Shown here: positions 24,430 through 31,489 of the stretch, in pieces
Position numbering within the stretch: the stretch's first letter is position 1
Layout: the number at the start of each line of letters is the position of its first letter
DNA from: Oscillospiraceae bacterium
Lineage (GTDB): Bacteria > Bacillota > Clostridia > Oscillospirales > CAG-272
NCBI GenBank assembly: GCA_015064295.1
Contig: SVSM01000008.1
Location: 1 to 57,671, forward strand
DNA length: 57,671 bases
Direction: 5' to 3'
Translations under genes and position numbers: made by a program
Notes under the pieces: model-generated
Databases searched by the model: none
What the model saw: the letters and a program-made list of their open reading frames with translations, nothing else
What the model was told of the DNA's origin: nothing

Positions 24430-25434
24430 ATGAGTCTCATTCTTCCCGAGGGCTACAAGTCCCTTCTTAACGTCAGACAGACCCAGATCGCCATCAAAAA
24501 GGTCAAGGACTTTTTTGAGAGGGATCTTGCCATTCAGCTGGACCTCACCCGTGTGTCTGCTCCCCTGTTCGTCCCCCGCGATTCAGGCCTCAACGATACC
24601 CTCAACGGCACCGAGCGCGCCGTCAGCTTCGACATTCGGGGCATCGAGGGAGACGTGGAGATCGTCCATTCCCTTGCCAAGTGGAAGCGGCACGCCCTAA
24701 AGGAATACGGCTTCGGGCACGACGAGGGGCTCTACACCGATATGAACGCCATCCGCCGTGACGAGGACGCCGATAACATCCACTCGGTCTTCGTGGACCA
24801 GTGGGACTGGGAGCGGATCATCACAAAGGAAGAGCGCACGATGGAGACCCTCAAATCCACCGTGAAAAAGATCTACGCCGCCCTCCGCCATACCGAAAAG
24901 CACGTGGCCGACGACTACGCCTTCGCCTCCCGCCTCCTGCCCGAGAAGATCACCTTCTTGACCACCCAGGAGCTGGAGGACCGCTACCCCGACCTGACCC
25001 CCAAGCAGCGGGAGTACGAGGCCGCCAAAGAGTACGGTGCCATCTTCCTCATGCAGATCGGCGGTGCCCTCAGATCGGGCAAGCCCCACGACGGCCGTGC
25101 CCCCGACTACGACGACTGGTCGCTGAACGGCGATATTATCGTTTACTACGAGATCCTGGATATTGCCCTGGAGCTCTCCTCCATGGGCATCCGCGTGGAC
25201 GAGGAGGCCCTCGTCCGTCAGCTCAGGATCCGCGGCTGTGAGGAGCGCCTTTCCCTTCCCTTCCATCAGGCGCTGATGAAGGGGGAGCTTCCCTATACCA
25301 TCGGCGGCGGTATCGGACAGTCCCGCATCTGTATGTTCTTCCTCCACAAGGCCCACATCGGCGAGATCCAGTCCTCCGTCTGGAGCGACGAAACCCGAAA
25401 GGCCTGCGAGGAAGCGGGGATCACGCTTTTGTAA
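24430..25434 (+). CDS. asnA: Aspartate--ammonia ligase
   Basis: A 334-residue AsnA that makes asparagine from aspartate, ammonia and ATP. It is a class II aminoacyl-tRNA-synthetase-like fold. Diagnostic segments are VRQTQIAIKKVKDFFERDLA, SAPLFVPRDSGLNDTLNGTERAV, DQWDWE and GGGIGQSRICMFFLHKAHIGE. The ATG at 24430 has GGAG 8 nt upstream; the longer frame reads through the promoter. The stop is followed at once by a hairpin element. Confidence 0.97.
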   Translation: MSLILPEGYKSLLNVRQTQIAIKKVKDFFERDLAIQLDLTRVSAPLFVPRDSGLNDTLNGTERAVSFDIRGIEGDVEIVHSLAKWKRHALKEYGFGHDEGLYTDMNAIRRDEDADNIHSVFVDQWDWERIITKEERTMETLKSTVKKIYAALRHTEKHVADDYAFASRLLPEKITFLTTQELEDRYPDLTPKQREYEAAKEYGAIFLMQIGGALRSGKPHDGRAPDYDDWSLNGDIIVYYEILDIALELSSMGIRVDEEALVRQLRIRGCEERLSLPFHQALMKGELPYTIGGGIGQSRICMFFLHKAHIGEIQSSVWSDETRKACEEAGITLL

Positions 25435-25436
25435 GA

Positions 25437-25545
25437 AGCAAAACGCTCGGGGCGCTGCCCCGAACCCCGCGAGGAAAACTTTTTGAAAAAAGTTTTCCTC
25501 GACCTTTCAAAAACTTTGATCGGCCGAAAACGCAGTTTTCGGCAA
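25437..25545 (+). repeat. Intergenic multi-hairpin element, copy 7 (forward)
   Basis: Directly after asnA: a GC hairpin (CGGGGCGCTGCCCCG), an A/T stem (GAGGAAAACTTTTT / AAAAAGTTTTCCTC), the CAAAAACTTTGATCGGCC linker and the third hairpin (25523-25543, GCCGAAAAC / GTTTTCGGC). Confidence 0.8.
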
Positions 25546-25597
25546 TGGAAGAATACCACCGTTCAAGTGTTTTACATCCTGCCTCTTTCCCGGTTGT

Positions 25598-25675
25598 CCT
25601 GCCAAAAACGAAGTTTTTGGCTATTAAACGTTTTTGAAAATCCAAAAAACTTTTTTCAAAAAGTTTTTTGGCCGT
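25598..25675 (-). repeat. Intergenic multi-hairpin element, copy 8 (reverse, no GC hairpin)
   Basis: A tail-to-tail partner of copy 7, with the third hairpin at 25601-25621 (GCCAAAAAC / GTTTTTGGC) and an A/T stem of CCAAAAAACTTTTT type. Its end supplies the GGAG used by the following HAD gene. Confidence 0.75.
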
Positions 25676-25685
25676 CGGAGACAAC

Positions 25686-26387
25686 ATGAAACCCATTCTC
25701 TTCCTCGACCTTGACGACACGATCCTGGACTTTCACCGTGCCGAGGACTTTGCCCTCCGCAAGACCCTTGCCGAGCTCGACATCACGCCCTCCGATGAAA
25801 TGGTTGCCCTTTACAGCGCCATCAACGACGACTGCTGGAAGAAATTGGAGCGGGGCGAAATGACTCGCAACGAGGTCTTAACCGGCCGTTTTACCCGTTT
25901 TTTTGAGCAGATCGGCGCCGATCGAGACCCCGCCGAAACCTGGCGCCGTTACGAAGGCAATATCGGTGAAACGGGCTTTCTGCTCCCGGGCGCCTTGGAG
26001 CTGTTGGCAGAGTTACGCGAGAGCTATGAGCTCTACGCCGCCTCCAACGGCACCGCTACCGTCCAGGACCGCCGCATCGAACGGGCGGGCATCGCCCCCT
26101 ACTTCAAGGAAATTTTTATTTCCCAGCGCATCGGCTTTAACAAGCCCGACAAGCGATTCTTTGAGCTTTGCTTTGCCAAGATCCCGGGGTTTGACAAGGC
26201 CCGCGCCGCCATCGTCGGCGACAGTCTGACCTCCGATATCAAGGGCGGCAAGAACGCCGGCATCACCACGGTGTGGTACAACCCCCACGGCAAGCGCGCC
26301 GACGGCGACCTCCGTCCCGATTACGAGGTCACCTCCCTGGATATGCTCCCCATCGTCCTGGAAATGATCTTTGCAGACAACGGCTGA
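25686..26387 (+). CDS. HAD family hydrolase, YjjG-type nucleotidase
   Basis: A 233-residue HAD phosphatase. Motif I is FLDLDDTILDF with the nucleophile Asp. Motif II is ASNGT, motif III includes the Lys in GFNKPDKRFF, and motif IV is IVGDSLTSDIKGG. The helical cap is of the YjjG/PynA type, which dephosphorylates non-canonical pyrimidine monophosphates. The ATG at 25686 has GGAG 5 nt upstream. Confidence 0.9.
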   Translation: MKPILFLDLDDTILDFHRAEDFALRKTLAELDITPSDEMVALYSAINDDCWKKLERGEMTRNEVLTGRFTRFFEQIGADRDPAETWRRYEGNIGETGFLLPGALELLAELRESYELYAASNGTATVQDRRIERAGIAPYFKEIFISQRIGFNKPDKRFFELCFAKIPGFDKARAAIVGDSLTSDIKGGKNAGITTVWYNPHGKRADGDLRPDYEVTSLDMLPIVLEMIFADNG

Positions 26388-26483
26388 TAAAAGCGCAGCC
26401 CCCATCCGCCAGCACAGGAACCGGTGCCGAAGGGCTCCACTGCGCAATTCGTGTCGAAAATTTGACTTTTTTCAAAAAAAGGT

Positions 26484-26512
26484 TTGTATTTCGTCCGGAT
26501 CTGTTGTATAAT
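26484..26512 (+). promoter_or_regulatory. sigma-A promoter of the Cys-rich small protein
   Basis: TTGTAT (26484-26489), a 17-bp spacer and TATAAT (26507-26512). Confidence 0.75.
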
Positions 26513-26546
26513 AAAAAAAGAACGACGTAGACAAAGGATAAACGCT

Positions 26547-26768
26547 ATGTTCCGAAAGAAAAAGAAGAACACCCCCGATCTGCCCTGCGTTTGCGAATTT
26601 TGCGAGCACGCCGCCATCATCAACGACGAGTGTAACGTCCTCTGCGGCACCAAGGGCATCGTCCATCGGGAGTACAAATGCAAGAAGTTCTCCTACGATC
26701 CCCTAAAGCGGGTTCCCCGCACCCTTCCGCCCCTGCCCAAGCTGTCGGAAGAGGATCTTTTGTGGTAA
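26547..26768 (+). CDS. Small Cys-rich hypothetical protein, possible zinc-binding
   Basis: A 73-residue protein with a basic start (MFRKKKKN) and Cys residues arranged as CVCEFCEHA, then CNVLCGTKG, then YKCKKFSYD. Four or more of them could bind one zinc ion. The C-terminal part is Pro-rich (RTLPPLPKLSEEDLLW). I recognise no named family. AAAGGA precedes the ATG. It has its own promoter and terminator, so it is a single-gene unit. Confidence 0.75.
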   Translation: MFRKKKKNTPDLPCVCEFCEHAAIINDECNVLCGTKGIVHREYKCKKFSYDPLKRVPRTLPPLPKLSEEDLLW

Positions 26769-26775
26769 GCACCTT

Positions 26776-26810
26776 CTGCGACACCCTCCTTGCGGGGTGT
26801 CGCTTTTTGC
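26776..26810 (+). terminator. Terminator of the Cys-rich small protein gene
   Basis: Stem GCGACACCC / GGGTGTCGC (26778-26786 with 26795-26803) followed by TTTTT. Confidence 0.88.
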
Positions 26811-26844
26811 GCGTTTCTCCCCCCTCGGTTTTTGCAAATACGTC

Positions 26845-26873
26845 TTGACTTTCCCCCGCCGCGGTGTTATAAT
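26845..26873 (+). promoter_or_regulatory. sigma-A promoter of the CAU tRNA
   Basis: TTGACT (26845-26850), a 17-bp spacer and TATAAT (26868-26873), about 12 nt before the predicted start of the tRNA transcript. Confidence 0.85.
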
Positions 26874-26891
26874 ACTATTGTTTCCCCATAG

Positions 26892-26968
26892 GGGCCATTA
26901 GCTCAGTTGGTTAGAGCTACCGGCTCATAACCGGTTGGTCCAAGGTTCGAGCCCTTGATGGCCCACCA
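26892..26968 (+). tRNA. tRNA-Met (anticodon CAU)
   Basis: A complete 77-nt cloverleaf with encoded CCA. The acceptor stem is GGGCCAT / ATGGCCC and the D arm GCTC / GAGC. The anticodon stem is ACCGG / CCGGT with CAT at 26926-26928, and the T arm is CAAGG / CCTTG around TTCGAGC. It lacks the mismatched first pair of initiator tRNA. An elongator Met tRNA is the default call, but a CAU tRNA converted to Ile2 by lysidine synthesis cannot be excluded from sequence alone. Confidence 0.93.
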
Positions 26969-27260
26969 ATAAAACACCCCCTCGATGAGGGGGTGTTTTA
27001 TTGGTGGGTCTAAAACGGAATCGAAATCGAGAATGCCGCGCATTCTCGCGTCGTAAGGACGTAGTCCGCCGACAGGTAAGACGCAAGGCGTCGTCTGCAA
27101 GAGCCCTTGATGGCCACCCCCTCGATGAGGGGGTGTTTTATTGGTGAGTCTAAAACGGAATCGAAATCGAGAATGCGCAGCATTCTCGCGTCGTAAGGAC
27201 GTAGTCCGTCGACAGGTAAGACGCAAAGCGTCGTCTGCAAGAGCCCTTGATAGCCCGACA
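26949..27260 (+). repeat. Tandem tail repeat carrying copies of the tRNA 3' end
   Basis: Two units (26949-27100 and 27101-27240) and a third start (27241-27260) each begin with GAGCCCTTGAT, the T-arm and acceptor end of the tRNA. Each unit continues with the CACCCCCTC-GAGGGGGTG hairpin, then an inverted T-arm-like GGAATCGAAATCGAG, a GAGAATGC / GCATTCTC hairpin and a GCGTCGTCTGCAA end. Unit 2 lacks the ACCAATAAAA part. Confidence 0.85.
26962..27008 (+). terminator. Terminator hairpin that includes the tRNA 3' end
   Basis: A perfect 22-bp stem (26962-26983 with 26987-27008, 3-nt loop). Its left arm begins with the last acceptor bases and the ACCA of the tRNA. Folding it would compete with the mature acceptor stem. 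Confidence 0.8.
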
Positions 27261-27307
27261 CAAAAAAGATCCCCTATCCCTCGCAGGAGAAAAATCCGGG
27301 AAAGCCC

Positions 27308-27336
27308 TTGACAAACACCGTAGGCTATGCTATAAT
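27308..27336 (+). promoter_or_regulatory. sigma-A promoter of the T-box-trpB unit
   Basis: A perfect TTGACA (27308-27313), a 17-bp spacer and a perfect TATAAT (27331-27336). Confidence 0.9.
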
Positions 27337-27342
27337 AACCCC

Positions 27343-27601
27343 AAACCGATGATGAAGAAGAGTACCCGACAAAGAACTCTCACAGAGAGCCGCGGATGGT
27401 GGGATCGCGGCAGAGGAACGGCCGGCGAATGGACTTCGGAGGGCGGCCAATCGCCGACGGGATCCGCACCCGTAAACAGGCGGCGCATATCGCAGAGCTC
27501 TGCCGTATGCCAAAGTGGGTGTGAAAGCACCAAGCCGGGTGGCACCGCAGGATATCGATCCTGTCCCAGCAAGATCATTTCTGGGACAGGATTTTTGTTT
27601 T
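27343..27601 (+). promoter_or_regulatory. T-box leader, tryptophan-specific
   Basis: The T-box core GGGTGGCACCGC is at 27537-27548. The AGAGAG and GGATGGTGGGA parts of Stem I are at about 27387-27410. The specifier loop reads GAA-TGG-A with the Trp codon TGG at 27430-27432. The UGGC bulge would pair with an acceptor ending GCCA, as expected for tRNA-Trp with discriminator G. The leader ends with a terminator stem (27558-27569 with 27581-27592) and a T run. Uncharged tRNA-Trp should prevent termination and switch on the downstream gene. Confidence 0.93.
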
Positions 27602-27602
27602 C
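27556..27602 (+). terminator. Regulated terminator of the Trp T-box
   Basis: A perfect 12-bp stem (ATCCTGTCCCAG / CTGGGACAGGAT) with an 11-nt loop, followed by TTTTGTTTT. It competes with the antiterminator that includes the T-box core. Confidence 0.88.
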
Positions 27603-27629
27603 CGCCCCCAAACGAAAGGAGACACCGCA

Positions 27630-29003
27630 ATGTCCGACAAAAAGATCCCCTACAAAATTTACCTCGAAGAATCCGAGATGCCCACGGCGTGGTACAATCT
27701 CCGCGCCGATATGAAGAACAAACCGGCTCCCCTCCTGGACCCCGTCACGCACAAGCCCATGACCGAGGCCGATCTGGCTCCCGTCTTCTGCGAGGAGCTG
27801 ATCCGTCAGGAGCTGGACGATACCACGCCGTATTTTGAGATTCCCGAGGAGATCCGTAATTTCTATAAAATGTACCGTCCCTCTCCTCTGATCCGTGCCT
27901 ACTGTCTGGAGGAGAAGCTTGGCACCCCCGCCAAGATCTACTACAAATTCGAGGGCAATAACACCTCCGGCTCCCATAAGCTCAATTCCGCCATCGCCCA
28001 GGCCTACTACGCCAAGAAGCAAGGGCTTAAGGGCGTGACCACCGAGACCGGCGCCGGCCAGTGGGGCACCGCCCTGTCCATGGCCTGCTCCTACTTTGGG
28101 CTGGACTGCAAGGTCTACATGGTCAAGGGCTCCTACGAGCTGAAGCCCTTCCGCCGGGAGGTCATGCGCACCTACGGTGCCTCGGTCACCCCCTCTCCCT
28201 CCACCGAAACCGAGGTAGGAAGAAAGATCTTGGCCGAGCATCCCGGCACCTCCGGCTCTCTCGGCTGTGCCATTTCGGAGGCGGTGGAGACCGCCACCAA
28301 GCACGAGGGCTACCGTTACGTGCTGGGCAGCGTCCTCAATCAGGTCATGCTCCATCAGAGCGTTATCGGTCTGGAAACCAAGATCGCCCTTGACAAGTAC
28401 GGCATCAAGCCCGACGTCATCATCGGCTGCGCCGGCGGCGGCTCCAACCTGGGCGGCCTGATTGCCCCCTTCATGGGAGAAAAGATCCGCGGCGAGGCCG
28501 ATTACCGCATCATCGCCGTCGAGCCCGCCGCCTGCCCCACCCTCACCCGCGGCGTCTACGCCTACGACTACTGCGACACCGGCATGGTATGTCCTCTTGC
28601 CAAGATGTATACCCTGGGCAGTAGCTTCATGCCCGCCGCCAACCATGCGGGAGGCCTGCGCTACCACGGCATGAGCACCAGCCTCTCCCAGCTTCGCGCC
28701 GACGGGCTGATGGAGGCCACGTCGGTCACCCAGACCGAGGTCTTTGCCGCCGCCGAGGAATTTGCCCGCGTGGAGGGCATCCTCCCCGCCCCCGAAAGCG
28801 CTCACGCCATCAAGGTAGCACTGGACATGGCCAAGGAGTGCATCAAGACCGGCGAGGAAAAGACCATCGTCTTCGGCCTCACCGGCACCGGTTACTTCGA
28901 CATGATGTCCTACGAGAAATTCCACAACGGACAAATGACCGACTATATCCCCACCGACGACGACCTGGCCGTGGGCCGCAAAAAGCTCCCCAAGATGGAT
29001 TAA
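27630..29003 (+). CDS. trpB: TrpB-like PLP-dependent enzyme (TrpB2 type)
   Basis: A 457-residue protein of the TrpB2/TIGR01415 group, longer than the usual TrpB. PLP would attach to the Lys in TSGSHKLNSA. The phosphate-binding loop is GCAGGGSNLGG, and TETGAGQWGTALS is the catalytic Glu region. It should join indole to serine to give tryptophan. No trpA lies beside it, so indole may come from elsewhere. Control by a Trp T-box directly supports a role in Trp supply. AAAGGAG precedes the ATG. Confidence 0.93.
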   Translation: MSDKKIPYKIYLEESEMPTAWYNLRADMKNKPAPLLDPVTHKPMTEADLAPVFCEELIRQELDDTTPYFEIPEEIRNFYKMYRPSPLIRAYCLEEKLGTPAKIYYKFEGNNTSGSHKLNSAIAQAYYAKKQGLKGVTTETGAGQWGTALSMACSYFGLDCKVYMVKGSYELKPFRREVMRTYGASVTPSPSTETEVGRKILAEHPGTSGSLGCAISEAVETATKHEGYRYVLGSVLNQVMLHQSVIGLETKIALDKYGIKPDVIIGCAGGGSNLGGLIAPFMGEKIRGEADYRIIAVEPAACPTLTRGVYAYDYCDTGMVCPLAKMYTLGSSFMPAANHAGGLRYHGMSTSLSQLRADGLMEATSVTQTEVFAAAEEFARVEGILPAPESAHAIKVALDMAKECIKTGEEKTIVFGLTGTGYFDMMSYEKFHNGQMTDYIPTDDDLAVGRKKLPKMD

Positions 29004-29004
29004 T

Positions 29005-29041
29005 AAAAAACTGCGAAAGCTCACGCTTTCGCAGTTTTTAT
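29005..29041. terminator. Bidirectional terminator after trpB
   Basis: A 10-bp stem (29011-29020 with 29025-29034) flanked by AAAAAA and TTTTTA. It separates convergent trpB and the acidic protein gene. Confidence 0.88.
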
Positions 29042-29053
29042 TCACTCAAGAAC

Positions 29054-29401
29054 TCAATCCTCGTTCTCTTCGTCCTCATCGGCGTCGAGAATGCAGTCGG
29101 TGCAGTCCTCGGCATCGCAGTCATCGCAGAGGCAGAAATCGTCATCATCGTCCTCGAAATCGTCGTCCTCGTCGTCCCACAGCTCGTAGTAGTCCGACTC
29201 CAGATCGCCGAGATCGTAGTCCAGCTCATCCAGGTAGTCCTCGATATATTCGGTCTCTTCCTTCAGATCCTCCACCTCGGCAGCCATGGCGTCCAGCGTC
29301 TCAACGACGGCCTTCAGCAGCTTGCCCTCGGGCTTGCTCTCGTCCAGGTTGATGCCCTCAAGAAGGCCCTTCAGATATGCAGTCTTTTCGGTAATGCTCA
29401 T
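29054..29401 (-). CDS. CD1247-like acidic protein with a Cys-rich tail
   Basis: 115 residues. The first part (MSITEKTAYLKGLLEGINL, then KLLKAVVETLDAMAAEVEDL) matches the CD1247 N-terminal domain found across Clostridia. The second half is extremely acidic (runs of Asp and Glu) and ends with CLCDDCDAEDCTDC, a tight group of five Cys residues. It has no membrane segment. The role is unknown; metal binding by the Cys cluster is inference. It lies downstream of efp on the same strand, after a hairpin. Confidence 0.75.
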   Translation of the reverse strand: MSITEKTAYLKGLLEGINLDESKPEGKLLKAVVETLDAMAAEVEDLKEETEYIEDYLDELDYDLGDLESDYYELWDDEDDDFEDDDDDFCLCDDCDAEDCTDCILDADEDEENED

Positions 29402-29424
29402 AATAAGTCCATCCTTTCTTGTAA

Positions 29425-29459
29425 AGAACGCCGATCCCGAAGGACGAGATCGGCGTTAT
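29425..29459 (-). terminator. Possible terminator or attenuator after efp
   Basis: A 10-bp stem AACGCCGATC / GATCGGCGTT (29427-29436 with 29448-29457). On the minus strand the U run after it is poor (CTTTAC), so it may only partly stop transcription before the acidic protein gene. Confidence 0.5.
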
Positions 29460-29467
29460 GTTTTGAT

Positions 29468-30025
29468 TTAGGCGCGCTCGATGTACTCGCCGGTGCGGGT
29501 ATCGATGCGGAGCTTGTCGCCGGTGCTGATGAAGAGGGGCACCTTAACAGTAGCGCCGGTCTCAAGGGTTGCGGGCTTGGTGGTACCGGTAGCGGTATCG
29601 CCCTTGAAGCCGGGCTCGGTATCCACGACCTCCAGCTCCACGAAGATGGGGGGCTCCACCGAGAAGACGTTGCCCTTGTAGGAAACGATCTTACAGGTCA
29701 TGTTCTCCTTAACGAAGCGGAAGTTGTCGCCCAGCTTGTTGCCCTCAAGGGGAATCTGCTCGTAGGTCTCAAGATCCATAAAGTAGTAGAGCTCGCCGTC
29801 GTTGTAAAGATATTCCATATCCTTACGCTCCACGTAAGCGTTCTCAAACTTATCGGTAGGGCTGAACGTTCTTTCGATAACGGCACCCGTGATCACGTTC
29901 TTGATCTTGGTGCGGACAAAAGCGGCGCCTTTACCGGGCTTGACGTGCTGGAACTCGACGACCTGCATAACGCTGCCATCCATATCAAACGTCAATCCGT
30001 TTCTGAAATCACCGGCTGTAACCAT
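29468..30025 (-). CDS. efp: Elongation factor P
   Basis: A 185-residue EF-P with three beta-barrel domains (KOW-like N-terminus, then two OB domains). EF-P rescues ribosomes stalled at polyproline stretches. The loop that carries the modified residue in many species is around [20 protein letters not shown], with Lys at the expected tip. The C-terminus [17 protein letters not shown] is the family signature. GGAGG precedes the ATG. Confidence 0.97.
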   Translation of the reverse strand: MVTAGDFRNGLTFDMDGSVMQVVEFQHVKPGKGAAFVRTKIKNVITGAVIERTFSPTDKFENAYVERKDMEYLYNDGELYYFMDLETYEQIPLEGNKLGDNFRFVKENMTCKIVSYKGNVFSVEPPIFVELEVVDTEPGFKGDTATGTTKPATLETGATVKVPLFISTGDKLRIDTRTGEYIERA

Positions 30026-30079
30026 ATTTCATGATCCTCCAAACATTTTGTTTTCAATTCGTAGTGATATACAAGGTAT

Positions 30080-30108
30080 ATTGTAACCGATTTTTTGCAA
30101 TTTTGCAA
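30080..30108 (-). promoter_or_regulatory. sigma-A promoter of efp
   Basis: On the minus strand TTGCAA (30103-30108), a 17-bp spacer and TACAAT (30080-30085). Confidence 0.7.
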
Positions 30109-30176
30109 TAGCTTTCCAAAACTTTTTGCGGGATTTCCCCGTTTTTTTCAAAAAATCCCCGCGTTTGCCTCGTTTT

Positions 30177-30893
30177 TTACCGAACCGGCTTATGGAGATC
30201 GGCGCAGAGGAACTTTCTTGCCCGCTCTACGGCGTCCTTGGAATTTCCCCAAGGCTCGTTGTCGTAGCGGTAATCAAACTTCTTACAGAACCAGGAAACG
30301 TCCTCTCGAAGGGTATCGAAATAGGCGTACACCGGCTCCGATACGGCACGGTAGAAATCGGCGTAGCCTCGCCGTATCTCCTTCTGCGCTACCTCCAGCC
30401 ACATACGGAAGTGAGGCAGGCAGATGTAGGGCTGCTTCGGCACCTTGGCGCGGAATTCCTCATCCTCGGTCCAGAGCAGGACGGCGTTGCTGAGCATACG
30501 GCTGAAGGAATACTCGATCCGCCCGCAGACGTAACAGGTATTGTCCAGCTTACCGAGGCGCTGGGGGGCGGCGGTCCCTACCTTGCCCAGCAGGGCGGCA
30601 AGGCCGTGCTCCTCCACCTCTTCTCTCAGCTGATTCAGATGGGATTCCAGGATCAGCGCCAGTCCGAGGCGGTTTTTCGCCGCCAGAAGCTGGTCGAAAT
30701 GGGTGGGGCAGAAGCTCTGCTCGTTGGTCTTCTTGCGGATGTCGGGCTCCATCATGGCGGCGCCGAGAATGATGTCGATCTCGTTGGCCTCCAGCGTGTT
30801 ATACAGGCGGCAGAAGGGACATCCGCGGCTGTGATCCTCGGCACAGGCGTCGAACACCTCGTTTACCGGTATGGTATAGATGGTCTCGCTCAT
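30177..30893 (-). CDS. DUF6062-like family protein
   Basis: A 238-residue soluble protein. It has Cys pairs CPFCRLY near residue 25 and CYVCGRIEYSF near residue 120, plus FCPTHFDQLLAAKNRLGLAL and ICLPHFRMWL. These Cys/His patterns could form two metal sites. The arrangement resembles the DUF6062 group of Clostridia, of unknown function. It lies 72 nt after the 110-residue protein gene with a stem-loop between. Confidence 0.7.
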   Translation of the reverse strand: MSETIYTIPVNEVFDACAEDHSRGCPFCRLYNTLEANEIDIILGAAMMEPDIRKKTNEQSFCPTHFDQLLAAKNRLGLALILESHLNQLREEVEEHGLAALLGKVGTAAPQRLGKLDNTCYVCGRIEYSFSRMLSNAVLLWTEDEEFRAKVPKQPYICLPHFRMWLEVAQKEIRRGYADFYRAVSEPVYAYFDTLREDVSWFCKKFDYRYDNEPWGNSKDAVERARKFLCADLHKPVR

Positions 30894-30923
30894 GGCTTTC
30901 CATCCTTTCCTTTCAAAATGAGA

Positions 30924-30956
30924 AGACAGGAGCGCCGCGTCGGCACTCCTGTCGAA
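30924..30956 (-). terminator. Possible terminator after the 110-residue protein gene
   Basis: GACAGGAG pairs with CTCCTGTC, with a smaller GCCG / CGGC stem in the loop. On the minus strand it is followed by TTCTCATTTT. A weak U tract makes this uncertain. Confidence 0.5.
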
Positions 30957-30965
30957 AAAACGGTA

Positions 30966-31298
30966 TTACTGGAGCTTACCTTCCACGTCGTAGATCTCAA
31001 GCTTGACCTTATTGTCGTCCACAAAGCTGCGCAGGCCGCCGCGAAAACGACGGAAGTTTTCCTCTTTGTGCTCGCAAACGATCAGCTCCTCGGGAATGTC
31101 GGGATCGTTGATGTAGAAAATGATCCGTTCCTCAAGCTCCTTTTTGAGACCGAAGAATCTCTTGTAGATCGCGTAATCAAATACGATCTTGGTGATATTA
31201 TCGGGGGTGAGGCGGTAGTGTCTGTGGTACTGCTTGTCGCTCTTGTCGCAGAAAACGACCTCGTTTTTGTGTACGATGATTGCGTCTTCAACTGCCAT
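30966..31298 (-). CDS. Hypothetical protein, 110 residues
   Basis: Not recognised. A soluble protein with a predicted mainly beta first half (AIIVHKNEVVFCDKSDKQYHRHYRL), a helical middle (FDYAIYKRFFGLKKELEERI) and a beta-type end (KVKLEIYDVEGKLQ). A bacterial PH-like fold is conceivable but not shown. It has its own promoter at 31370-31398 and lies upstream of the DUF6062-like gene. Confidence 0.65.
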   Translation of the reverse strand: MAVEDAIIVHKNEVVFCDKSDKQYHRHYRLTPDNITKIVFDYAIYKRFFGLKKELEERIIFYINDPDIPEELIVCEHKEENFRRFRGGLRSFVDDNKVKLEIYDVEGKLQ

Positions 31299-31369
31299 GG
31301 TGTTCCTTCCTTTCTCCGACGCACGCGCGTCGAAGCCCGCTTTGGGGCACAGCGTTATTTTCTACCAAT

Positions 31370-31398
31370 AGGATACCATAAAAAGCGGAGACTGTCAA
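31370..31398 (-). promoter_or_regulatory. sigma-A promoter of the 110-residue protein gene
   Basis: On the minus strand a perfect TTGACA (31393-31398), a 17-bp spacer and TATCCT (31370-31375). Confidence 0.75.
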
Positions 31399-31489
31399 GG
31401 CGGATTTTGGATTCTTTTGGGGTAGATGTCTTTCTGTATCGTTTCTTTGAACGTAGAGAGGATGATTCTTTGGATCAGATTTTTTCTCT

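Noticed and set aside
26949-27260. Possible CRISPR array
   Set aside because: Only two full units of unequal length with tRNA-derived ends; no short regular repeats, no unique spacers and no cas genes nearby.
26903-27261. Minus-strand open frames across the tRNA and its tail
   Set aside because: They are antisense to the tRNA and the repeats and have no ribosome site; the protein-like sequence comes from the repeated RNA gene ends.
27330-29045. 571-residue open frame on the minus strand opposite trpB
   Set aside because: Antisense shadow of the TrpB2-type gene and its T-box leader.
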